Below are positions 26,908 through 34,440 of a DNA stretch of 64,000 nt, piece after piece. A program made the position numbers and the translations under genes. The stretch lies in the NCBI RefSeq assembly GCF_000019965.1, contig NC_010571.1, positions 5,589,001-5,653,000 of the forward strand, read 5' to 3'. How positions within the stretch are numbered: position 1 is the stretch's first letter; each line of letters opens with the position of its first letter. The DNA comes from Opitutus terrae PB90-1 (GTDB lineage: Bacteria > Verrucomicrobiota > Verrucomicrobiia > Opitutales > Opitutaceae). The notes below the pieces were generated by a model. That model was not told the DNA's origin and did no database searches. It was given only the letters and a program-made list of their open reading frames with translations.

Positions 26908-28317
26908 CTACACGCGTTTCAGATTGTGGACGCCGTGCGGCGCGCGTTCCGACCGCGACAACAGCGCGTTCGCCTCGGCGTCGTTGACGAATTTCTCCGC
27001 CTTCAAGTCCCACGTCAGCGGACGGCCCAGCTTCATCGCGATCCAGCTCACGATGCACGCGGTGTTCGCGTGGTGCGCGATCGGCGCCGGCGAAAGCGGC
27101 GTCTGCCGCGAGATCACGCAGTCGAGCCAGTTCTTGTGATGACTGCTGCTCTCGAGGAATTTCACGGTCACGCCGTTCGGATCCAGCAGCTTCGGATCGC
27201 TCGCGTCGAGCGGCTTGAGGTCCGTCGGCCGCATCGCCGGATCGCTCGAGGTCTGCTGCCCCTGCGGTTCGCGCGACACGAAAATCCAGCCCTCCTCGCC
27301 GATGAACTTCACGCCGTTCGGCAGCTTGTCCGAGACTTTCAGGTGAATGTCCCTCGGATAGAGCAGCTCGACGTCGTAGGCGCCGTGGACGTTCCAGATC
27401 TTGTTGGTCGGAAACTCCGCGCGCCCCTCGACCTTGATCGGTCCGCTGAGCTCCATGTCCATGCCCCAGTGCGCGGTGTCGAAATGGTGCGCGCCCCAGC
27501 CGGTGATCATGCCGAGGCAGTAGGACTCGTTGCGCAGCCAGCCGGGCCGGTCGTAGCCGCTCTGCGGATGCACGCGCTGCTCCGTGTAGTAGACCTGCGG
27601 CGTGGGCCCGAGCCACGCGTCGTAGTTCAGGTTCGCCGGAATCGGCTGCTCGGGGCTGTCGGGCGCCGTCGGATCGATCGGCAGCCCGATTTCGACGTGC
27701 GTCAGCCGGCCCACCCGGCCGCTGCGCACGAATTCGCAGCCCTTGCGGAACTGCTGCGTCTCGCCCCACGAGCGTTGCTGGCTGCCGACCTGCAGGATTC
27801 GGTTGCTCTTCGCCACCTCGTCGCGCAACAGCACGCTCTCAGCGTGCGTCATCGTGAACGGCTTTTGGAGGTAAACGTCCTTCCCCGCCCGCAGCGCGGC
27901 CACTGCGATCTCCGCGTGCTGGTGATCCGGCAGGCTTAACACCACGGCGTCGATGTCGCCGCGGGCCAGCAGCTCGCGATAGTTGCCGTAGGTGACAAAC
28001 CCGGGCGCCGTCTTGCCGGCGTCGCGATAGAACTTGGCCGCGAGATCCCGTCCCTCCGCCACGCGCCGCAGGTCCACGTCGCAGAGCGCGACAATGTCGG
28101 CGAGCCCGGAGTTGAATACCCCGGGCATGTCGTGTCCACGCGCGATCCGGCCGCAACCGATCTGGCCGACGCGGATCCGGTTGCTCGGGGCAGCCGCGCC
28201 GGCGAGCAGCCGCGAGGGAATGATGTTCGGCACGGCCAGGACCGCCGTGGCCGTCGCGATCGTGCGGCAGAAGTCACGCCGCGAAAGTGAACCGGTTTGT
28301 GGGGCGAAAGTTTTCAT
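26908..28317 (-). CDS. Gfo/Idh/MocA family oxidoreductase, Tat-exported
   Basis: A NAD(P)-dependent sugar oxidoreductase of 469 aa. A Tat signal (LSRRDFCRTIATATAVLAVP, about 11-30) precedes a Rossmann domain with VGQIGCGRIARGHD; the EKP-like motif appears as LQKPFTMTH, and the C-terminal alpha/beta domain is complete. Exported members need a bound cofactor and can act as glycoside-cleaving redox enzymes or dehydrogenases. It lies between the beta-propeller protein and CE15 on the same strand. Conversion of a uronate or methylated sugar in the periplasm would fit the context, but this is inference. Confidence 0.88.
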   Translation of the reverse strand: MKTFAPQTGSLSRRDFCRTIATATAVLAVPNIIPSRLLAGAAAPSNRIRVGQIGCGRIARGHDMPGVFNSGLADIVALCDVDLRRVAEGRDLAAKFYRDAGKTAPGFVTYGNYRELLARGDIDAVVLSLPDHQHAEIAVAALRAGKDVYLQKPFTMTHAESVLLRDEVAKSNRILQVGSQQRSWGETQQFRKGCEFVRSGRVGRLTHVEIGLPIDPTAPDSPEQPIPANLNYDAWLGPTPQVYYTEQRVHPQSGYDRPGWLRNESYCLGMITGWGAHHFDTAHWGMDMELSGPIKVEGRAEFPTNKIWNVHGAYDVELLYPRDIHLKVSDKLPNGVKFIGEEGWIFVSREPQGQQTSSDPAMRPTDLKPLDASDPKLLDPNGVTVKFLESSSHHKNWLDCVISRQTPLSPAPIAHHANTACIVSWIAMKLGRPLTWDLKAEKFVNDAEANALLSRSERAPHGVHNLKRV

Positions 28318-28327
28318 ATTGGGTGCG

Positions 28328-28379
28328 GTAGGGCCGGCGCTCGCCGCTGGCCGCGGCGGCCGACGAGCGGCAGCCCTAC
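28328..28379. repeat. GTAGGG-type palindromic repeat
   Basis: Arms GTAGGGC and GCCCTAC flank GC-rich inner inverted repeats. It fills the 66-bp gap between the oxidoreductase and beta-propeller genes. Confidence 0.75.
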
Positions 28380-28383
28380 CTGT

Positions 28384-29940
28384 TCATTGCATGTCCGTGT
28401 TGCTGACAAACGCGATTCGCGTGCTGTCGGGCGCCCACGAGGGCACGTTGATCGTGCCCTGGCCGCCGTAGACGTAAGCGATCACGCGCGGCTGGCCGCC
28501 GCTGGCCGGCATCAGTCGCAGATAGACCTGCTTGTAATAGGGGTGCTCCGACGGCTTCACGTCCTGACCGTAGGAGATGAACGCGATCCATTTTCCGTCC
28601 GGCGAGAGATGCGGGAACCAGTTGTTGAACTCGTCGTTCGTCAACTGCTCCTGACCCGAGCCATCCGGCCGCATGCGCCAAAGCTGCATCAGCCCCGTGC
28701 GGGTGGAGTTGAAGTAGATCCACTGCCCGTCCCGCGAAAACTCCGGGCCGTCGCTCAACCCGGGGCTGTTGGTCAGCCGGACCTCTTCCCCGCCGTCGGC
28801 GGAAATCTTGTAGATGTCGTATTTGTCCGGGCCGCCGGGCGTCTCTTTGCGGCCGCCGGTGTAGACCATCCACTTTCCGTCCGGCGACCAGCCGTGAAAA
28901 TACGACGGCGACTTCGGCGTCACGCGCACGGGCGTTCCGCCCGTCGAGGGTAACTTGTAGACGACCGAACGCCCATCGTCCTCCGCGGTGTGATGGCTGA
29001 TGCCGAGCTGCTTCCCGTCGAACGTCAGCACGTGATCGTTGTTGTTCCGCGTCGCAAATCCGGTGTCGAGCAGCGCCGTCTGCTTCGTCACGAGATCAAG
29101 TGTCTGCAGCCGCCCCTTGTTCGCGCCGGGCCCGCTGATGTTCACGAGCAGCGTCTTGTGGTCCGGAAACCAGTTCGGCGCCTCGAACTGCTCGGGGGAG
29201 CTGTGCACGATCGCGAGCTGTCCCGTGAACACGTTGAGGATCTCGAGGTGCGCGCCGATGTAGTCGCGATACGGCACGTAGCCGGCCTTGGGCGGACGAA
29301 TGATGCGCACGTCCTTCAGGATCGCCTCCTCCTTCACGTCGGGATTGTGCGAGCAGAGGAAAAGCCCGACAAACACCTCGTCGCCGAGATCGACGTCCTT
29401 CAGCTCCGCCGAGACGAACGGCTCACCGTAGTGGGCCGAGGAGAAAATGTAAGTGCCGCCGCGGCGCTCAAACTGGATCACGTCGCCGCCGGTGATCGGC
29501 AGCACGACCTGCTCGGTCTCGGCTCCCGCGCTGCGCCGGAACTGCAGCGAGGTAAGCCCGTCGCCGTGCACACACGCATCCGCATACGCCGAATCGCGAT
29601 CGAGTGATTTCCGGACCATCCAGCCGAGCTTGCGATGCAGGTCGGTGCCCGTGCCGACGAGATTGAACCGCGCGCGAACGATGAAGTCGCCCTTCATCTT
29701 GTTCCATGCGAACTGAAACTGGTCCGACGGCCCCCACAGGTTGATGCCGCCCGCGCTCATGCGATACTGCTGCAGGCCGGCGTCGTAGACGGTCGCGCCG
29801 GCGATCGCCGGTGCGCCGACGTCGCCATGAGCGGCGAATTGTCCCACCGCACCGGATTCGGCGGCGAGAACGGCGAGCGCAGGAGCGCAGAACGTGAGCA
29901 GCGAGCAGAGCAACCAGCGGGAACACGCGAAGGTTTTCAT
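28384..29940 (-). CDS. Exported TolB-like beta-propeller protein with N-terminal DUF1349-like domain
   Basis: A 518-aa secreted protein. Residues 1-27 are a signal peptide; about 40-215 resemble a concanavalin-like DUF1349 sandwich; the rest carries PD40-type repeats such as FHGWSPDGKWMVYTGG, GPEFSRDGQWIYFNSTR and HLSPDGKWIAFISYG. Such propellers bind ligands or partner proteins rather than forming the Tol-Pal system. It is codirectional with the SDR upstream and the Gfo/Idh gene downstream. The binding partner is unknown; a sugar-binding or lyase-like role is possible. Confidence 0.82.
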   Translation of the reverse strand: MKTFACSRWLLCSLLTFCAPALAVLAAESGAVGQFAAHGDVGAPAIAGATVYDAGLQQYRMSAGGINLWGPSDQFQFAWNKMKGDFIVRARFNLVGTGTDLHRKLGWMVRKSLDRDSAYADACVHGDGLTSLQFRRSAGAETEQVVLPITGGDVIQFERRGGTYIFSSAHYGEPFVSAELKDVDLGDEVFVGLFLCSHNPDVKEEAILKDVRIIRPPKAGYVPYRDYIGAHLEILNVFTGQLAIVHSSPEQFEAPNWFPDHKTLLVNISGPGANKGRLQTLDLVTKQTALLDTGFATRNNNDHVLTFDGKQLGISHHTAEDDGRSVVYKLPSTGGTPVRVTPKSPSYFHGWSPDGKWMVYTGGRKETPGGPDKYDIYKISADGGEEVRLTNSPGLSDGPEFSRDGQWIYFNSTRTGLMQLWRMRPDGSGQEQLTNDEFNNWFPHLSPDGKWIAFISYGQDVKPSEHPYYKQVYLRLMPASGGQPRVIAYVYGGQGTINVPSWAPDSTRIAFVSNTDMQ

Positions 29941-30020
29941 GGGGTTGGAGGCACGACGATTCAGCCTTCGAAAGGTGACGCACTGCGATGTTCTTGGCGA
30001 TGTTTATGCCACAGCGCCCC

Positions 30021-30055
30021 GCCCGGGAAAGCGGGCGTCCCGCCCGCTTTCGGGC
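30021..30055. repeat. Hairpin repeat with AAAGCGGGCG arms
   Basis: AAAGCGGGCG-TCC-CGCCCGCTTT is a perfect 10-bp hairpin extended by GCCCG and CGGGC. It is the main feature of the 210-bp gap between the SDR and propeller genes. Confidence 0.7.
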
Positions 30056-30150
30056 AGTGTGCGCTCGCGTGCGCCGCAGCCCGGCGAGGGCGCCTCCTCG
30101 CGGTCTGACGCCGGCGCTCCTCAGCTCCCGGCCTGCCCCGCCGGTCTCAT

Positions 30151-30924
30151 TCAGAATCCCATGCTCGCGCCGCCGTCGACCGGCAGCACCGCGCCGGTCA
30201 CGAACTTGGAGGCGGGTGACGCGAGATAGACCGCCGCCCAGCCGACGTCGGACGGATCGCCAAACTTCGCCATCGGGGTGCGGCTGATGATTTTCGTTCT
30301 CCGCGCGGGATCGCCCTCCATCGCCTTGCGCGACATCTCGGTCTCGATCCAGCCCGGCGCGATTGCGTTCACGCGGATCCCATGCGCCGAGAACTCCGTG
30401 GCCATCGTGCGCAGCATGCCGATCATGGCTGACTTCGCGGCGCTGTAGGCCACGACCTGCGGAATCCCGAACAGCGAGGCCATCGAGGCCATGAAGATGA
30501 TCGTGCCGTGTTTCCGCTGGATCATCGACGGCTCGACCGCCCGGCACAACGCGTGCGCGCCGAGGATATGCGTGGTCAGCACCCGCTGAAACTCCTCCGG
30601 CGTGGTATCGATCGCCGGTTTCTTGAGATGGATGCCCGCGTTGTTCACGAGGCTGGTGATCGGCCCGTGCTCCTTCGTGATCCGCTCGATCAACGGGGCT
30701 GCAGCGTCGAGCTGCGTGATGTCGTGGACAAGGTAGGAAGAGCCCGGCCCGAGTGACTCCACAGCCTTCGCCAGCTCGGCCTCGCGGCGGCCGATCAGCA
30801 CCACGCGGGCGCCCGCGTCATGCATCGAGCGCGCCACCGCGAAGCCGATGCCGGTGCCGCCGCCGGTGATGAGTACGTGCTCCTCACGGAGCGAGAAAAC
30901 GTCAGGGAAAATGGGAGTCTTCAT
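30151..30924 (-). CDS. SDR-family oxidoreductase (KduD/gluconate-5-dehydrogenase-like)
   Basis: A 257-aa classical short-chain dehydrogenase. The cofactor motif TGGGTGIG (about 20-27), NNAG, catalytic Ser and YSAAK are all present, and the protein ends with VTGAVLPVDGGASMGF. By similarity it falls with keto-uronate or gluconate dehydrogenases. In a locus with uxuA, a mannonate/fructuronate interconversion would complete the uronate branch. That assignment is inferred from context, not from a diagnostic residue. Confidence 0.9.
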   Translation of the reverse strand: MKTPIFPDVFSLREEHVLITGGGTGIGFAVARSMHDAGARVVLIGRREAELAKAVESLGPGSSYLVHDITQLDAAAPLIERITKEHGPITSLVNNAGIHLKKPAIDTTPEEFQRVLTTHILGAHALCRAVEPSMIQRKHGTIIFMASMASLFGIPQVVAYSAAKSAMIGMLRTMATEFSAHGIRVNAIAPGWIETEMSRKAMEGDPARRTKIISRTPMAKFGDPSDVGWAAVYLASPASKFVTGAVLPVDGGASMGF

Positions 30925-31091
30925 GGGAGCCGGCCAGATGGCCGAGTGCCCACCTTATGACAGAATCGTCGGCGTTGCGAAGTGGATGCTTCGGTCAACT
31001 GTTGAACCGGGACGCTTGTGCGGAAGCGCGGCCGCCCTCGGCCGCACCGAGCACCGGTCTCATCCGGCAGTGGCGGACTCCCGATCCTGCC

Positions 31092-32000
31092 CTATACCGC
31101 GCTTTCCCCGCGATCCACCACCTCGCGGATCGCCCGCGTGTGTTCCGGTGTGCTGCCGCAACAGGAGCCGATGATCGCCACGTCCGCCGCCAGCACGTCA
31201 GGCACGCCCTTCGCCATGTCGGCCGGCGTTTGCTTGTAGACCGCCTTCATGTTCTCGAGCACGGGCAGGCCCGCGTTCGGCTGCACCATGATCGGCAGCT
31301 TCGTGCGTTCGCGATAAAGCCGCGCCACCTTGGCCGCGCCTGTCATGTCCATCCCGGTGCCGCAATTGAGCGCAATGACGTGCGCACCGCGTGCCTCGGC
31401 AAATTCCGCCGCGTCCTCCGGCGCCACGCCCATCATCGTCTTGTAGAACGTGCCGTCCATCGAGAGATCATATGCGAGCGACGCGATGATGCAGGGCGCG
31501 TTCGCCGCTTTCGCCGCATCGATGGCCACGCTGAGCTCCTCGATCGAGGTCTGTGTCTCAATGATGATGGCATCCACGCCCGCTGCGACGAGCGCCACGC
31601 ATTGCTCCTCGAGCGCCGACTGCGCATCGGCGAGCGAGATTTCGCCATACGGCTCGAGCAACCCGCCGAGCGGGCCGACGTCGCCAAGCACGAATCCCGG
31701 CTTGGCCCCGAATGCCCCGCGCGCAATCCGCGCCGCGGCGCGATTGATCTCCGCGACGTCGCCCTCGTGACCATGGCGGCGCAGCATCAGCCGGCTGCCT
31801 CCAAACGTGTTCGTGATGAGGCAATCTGCGCCCGCGTTGGCGTAGCGCTGCTGGATGGCGAGCACGCGGTCGGCATGCGTGAGGTTCCAAGCCTCGCCGC
31901 ATCCACCCTGTTCCAGCCCGGCGAGCATCAGCTGAGTACCCATCGCGCCGTCGCACACGAGCCGTCGCTCAAGCACCGTCTCGAGAAGAGGTTTTTTCAT
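31092..32000 (-). CDS. Homocysteine S-methyltransferase, single-domain (MetH N-terminal type)
   Basis: A 302-aa Zn-dependent methyltransferase TIM barrel equivalent to the first module of cobalamin-dependent methionine synthase or to BHMT. The three zinc cysteines are seen: Cys213 (ALNCGTGMD) and Cys280-Cys281 (IGSCCGSTPEH). The N-terminal LVCDGAMGTQL is typical. It lacks folate, cobalamin and activation modules, but stand-alone versions of those modules are encoded upstream on the same strand, so it may accept methyl from the corrinoid protein of this cluster. The ATG at 32000 is preferred to one at 32042 by alignment. Confidence 0.9.
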   Translation of the reverse strand: MKKPLLETVLERRLVCDGAMGTQLMLAGLEQGGCGEAWNLTHADRVLAIQQRYANAGADCLITNTFGGSRLMLRRHGHEGDVAEINRAAARIARGAFGAKPGFVLGDVGPLGGLLEPYGEISLADAQSALEEQCVALVAAGVDAIIIETQTSIEELSVAIDAAKAANAPCIIASLAYDLSMDGTFYKTMMGVAPEDAAEFAEARGAHVIALNCGTGMDMTGAAKVARLYRERTKLPIMVQPNAGLPVLENMKAVYKQTPADMAKGVPDVLAADVAIIGSCCGSTPEHTRAIREVVDRGESAV

Positions 32001-32075
32001 GGCAGGGTCTGCTAATCCACACGACTTCCCGCAAATGCCCACTCCAAATTCGTGTTCATCCGCGTGATTTGCGGG

Positions 32076-33350
32076 CTAAAGATTTTTGATGTCAGCATCC
32101 TCGCCGGTCTCGAAAACCTCACCATCAAAAATCACCGTCCGGGCCTTTCGCAGGTTCGCGATCGTCGTGAGTGGCGAATGCCGCGTCAGGATCATCCGCG
32201 AGCGATAGCCCGGCTCGATCCGACCAATCCGCTCCTGATACCGCAGCCGGCCAGCACTGACTCCGGTGGCGGCGTTGATGACGGCGACCGAGGGCATTCC
32301 CGCGCGCTCCATCAGTTCGAGCTCGTAAAGGAAGCCGGTGCCATGCGCGACCCCGCACGATCCGGCATCGCTGCCCGCGACGATCAGCACGCCCATCGCG
32401 TGCGCTTTCGCCAGACTCGCGGCGTGTTGCTCCAGAATCCGCCGTAGGTTTCCGATCACCTCCGCGTCCCAGCCCATCAGGTCGGCGTGGTCGATCTGTT
32501 CCTGCACCGGCGCGAACGTCGGCACCCACGCGGTATGCAGCGTGCGCAGCCGCGCGAGTTGATCCGCGCGCATGAAAAAACCATGTTCGATCGAATCGAC
32601 GCCGCCTTCGATCGCGCGATCGATGCCGATGTCGCCCGAGGCATGCGCGAACGTCTGCCGGCCGGCCGAACGCGCCGCGCGCACGATTTCAGCGACCTCC
32701 GCGGTGGTCATCTGCGGCTCGGTCGTGACCGCGCCTTGCTTGAAATTGATGATGCCGGTCGGGATCAGCTTGATTCGATCAGCCCCCGCCGCGATCCGCG
32801 ACTCCACGCACGCACGCAGTGACGCATGGTTCTCGATCGGGTCGGCCATGAAGCTGCCGTAGCGGCCGCGATGATGAATCGCCGCGCCCGGGCTCTCCAA
32901 ATACGGCATCAACGGTCGCTGCGCCGAACGGTAGAGCCGGCTCAGCGCCAGACCGACGCCGTCTTTGTCCCCAGCATCACGCACGCCCGCGATTCCCAGC
33001 CGCACGAGTTTGCCGAGCCGCTCGTTCGCCGCGGCGAGCAACTGCTCGGACGTCTGCTGGAGGTAGGCCGCGCGTTTCTGCAGATCGAGTTCGCCACCCT
33101 CGAGAAACAAGTGCGCATGCGCTTCGATCAAGCCCGGCAGCAGCGTCGCGTCCGGCGCATGGACGTCAGGGCCCGTTTGCCCTGCCCGCACCAGTTCGCG
33201 CGGGGGCGAGCGATCGCCGGGACCCACGTAACGGATACCGTCATGGCGATAGACGACGTGTACATCGCGCAGCGGAGTCGTGCCGACCCCGTCGAGCAGC
33301 GTGCCGACGCGGAGCCAGACGGGATAGTCGAGTGTCGCAGCCGGGATCAT
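32076..33350 (-). CDS. Metal-dependent amidohydrolase family protein
   Basis: A 424-aa amidohydrolase of the imidazolonepropionase/prolidase-like group. Metal ligands are seen as HAH in GLIEAHAHLFLEGG, a Lys in IKLIPTG, His in FAHASGD and SIEHGFF, and Asp in AGSDAGS. No signal peptide is seen. Its substrate is unknown. It lies between the pterin methyltransferase and the homocysteine methyltransferase genes on the same strand, so it may remove a cyclic amide, lactone or ester from a methylated substrate, or it may simply be a passenger. Confidence 0.85.
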   Translation of the reverse strand: MIPAATLDYPVWLRVGTLLDGVGTTPLRDVHVVYRHDGIRYVGPGDRSPPRELVRAGQTGPDVHAPDATLLPGLIEAHAHLFLEGGELDLQKRAAYLQQTSEQLLAAANERLGKLVRLGIAGVRDAGDKDGVGLALSRLYRSAQRPLMPYLESPGAAIHHRGRYGSFMADPIENHASLRACVESRIAAGADRIKLIPTGIINFKQGAVTTEPQMTTAEVAEIVRAARSAGRQTFAHASGDIGIDRAIEGGVDSIEHGFFMRADQLARLRTLHTAWVPTFAPVQEQIDHADLMGWDAEVIGNLRRILEQHAASLAKAHAMGVLIVAGSDAGSCGVAHGTGFLYELELMERAGMPSVAVINAATGVSAGRLRYQERIGRIEPGYRSRMILTRHSPLTTIANLRKARTVIFDGEVFETGEDADIKNL

Positions 33351-33355
33351 GATTG

Positions 33356-33407
33356 GTAGGGCGCGTTGTCCCCAACGCGCCGCGGCGCTCTCGGAGAGAG
33401 CGCCCTA
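33356..33407. repeat. GTAGGGCGC palindromic repeat
   Basis: Arms GTAGGGCGC and GCGCCCTAC flank the hairpins GCGCGTTG-TCCC-CAACGCGC and GCTCTC-GGA-GAGAGC. It sits in the 94-bp gap between amidohydrolase and pterin methyltransferase genes. Confidence 0.78.
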
Positions 33408-33444
33408 CCCGCGCTACCGCGCGGTTGGGAGTGCCGCAAAGCTT

Positions 33445-34377
33445 TCATTCTTCGATCGAGGCCGCCTCTGCACAGATTGCCATTATCGCTTCGGCCTGCC
33501 GGAAACCGGCGGTTTCCTGTGACTCGCCCTCGCCGGCGCGGCCTTGTTCGAGCGCTTCCCGCAGCTTCGTGACCATCGGATGATCGGACGGCAGCGGTCC
33601 GGGCGATTTTTCCGGATTCGCGAGCGCGAAATCCAATCCCGCCTCCATCGCCAGCGTAAGGTAGGCGTTCTCCAGCTGCTCGCGCACGCCCTTCGGCGTG
33701 CCCCACGCGAAATTGGACAATCCGACGACAAAGTGCACCCCGCGCAGATCTGGATCGGCGCGAATCAGTCGCATCGCGTCGAGTCCGATGTTGACCAGCC
33801 CGTAGGTGTCGGCGCCCACCGGCGCCAGCCCCGGATCGATGATGATCTGGTCCGGCCGGCGGCCGGCCTTGGTCACGAGCAGTTCCACGAAGTGTTTTGC
33901 CGCCGCGTGCGAGTCCTGCGCCCGCAGGCATTGCGACGTCCCGCCGGCGACGAAGTGCTCGGACGCCATCACGATCACGTTCGTGTCGTAGGCGCGGACG
34001 AGTTCGATCATCTCGTCGAGCCGTTCCCGGGAAGCTGCGACCGAGTTCAGGATCGGCGGCCCGCTTTTCGCGCGGTCGTAGTGCTTCAGCGCCACCTCGT
34101 GATAGCGCACCGACGGATTGTCGAAACTGATCGGCACCGAGGTCACGGCTTGGATTGCCGGGATCACGTCGGGCAGGAACGCGAGCATCTCCTCCATGCG
34201 AACCTGAATCCGCGAAGTGCCGTCGAGGTTAAGCGTGAGATACTGGACGCCGAGATCGGACTGCACCTGCGCGAGCCTCTGGTAGTCGGCGACGCTGCGC
34301 TCGGTGAAAGCTTTCCGGGCGCGGGCATACGAGTTGTTCATCAACTCGCCGATGAGGTTGAGTTTTTTGGGGGGCAT
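33445..34377 (-). CDS. Methyltetrahydrofolate:corrinoid methyltransferase (pterin-binding, DHPS-like)
   Basis: A 310-aa pterin-binding TIM barrel of the AcsE/MtgA type, transferring methyl between a corrinoid protein and tetrahydrofolate. Matching motifs are LIGELMNNSY at the N-terminus, LNSVAAS in the middle, IIIDPGLAPV, and VVGLSNFAWGTPKG near the C-terminus. It lacks the context of folate biosynthesis (no folK or folB). The leader CTTTCCCCC precedes the ATG at 34377. It would be methyltransferase II of a demethylation system, passing the methyl from the corrinoid protein to THF, next to the reductase gene upstream. Confidence 0.88.
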   Translation of the reverse strand: MPPKKLNLIGELMNNSYARARKAFTERSVADYQRLAQVQSDLGVQYLTLNLDGTSRIQVRMEEMLAFLPDVIPAIQAVTSVPISFDNPSVRYHEVALKHYDRAKSGPPILNSVAASRERLDEMIELVRAYDTNVIVMASEHFVAGGTSQCLRAQDSHAAAKHFVELLVTKAGRRPDQIIIDPGLAPVGADTYGLVNIGLDAMRLIRADPDLRGVHFVVGLSNFAWGTPKGVREQLENAYLTLAMEAGLDFALANPEKSPGPLPSDHPMVTKLREALEQGRAGEGESQETAGFRQAEAIMAICAEAASIEE

Positions 34378-34405
34378 GGGGGAAAGGGTGTGGCAGGCGC
34401 GTGCA

Positions 34406-34439
34406 CCAGAATGATGTTCCGATCGGAACATCATTCTGG
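34406..34439. promoter_or_regulatory. 34-bp perfect palindrome
   Basis: The arm CCAGAATGATGTTCCGA is followed directly by its exact reverse complement. The palindrome begins one base past the MTHFR stop codon and 28 bp before the pterin methyltransferase start. It could be a dimer-binding operator, a transcript-end or processing cruciform, or a copy of a dispersed repeat. It has no T-tract. Confidence 0.7.
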
Positions 34440-34440
34440 C

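Noticed and set aside
28384-29940. TolB of the Tol-Pal system
   Set aside because: No tolA, tolQ, tolR or pal nearby, and the protein has an extra N-terminal sandwich domain.
33445-34377. Dihydropteroate synthase FolP
   Set aside because: The motifs match methyl-THF:corrinoid methyltransferases better, and the folate-synthesis context is lacking.
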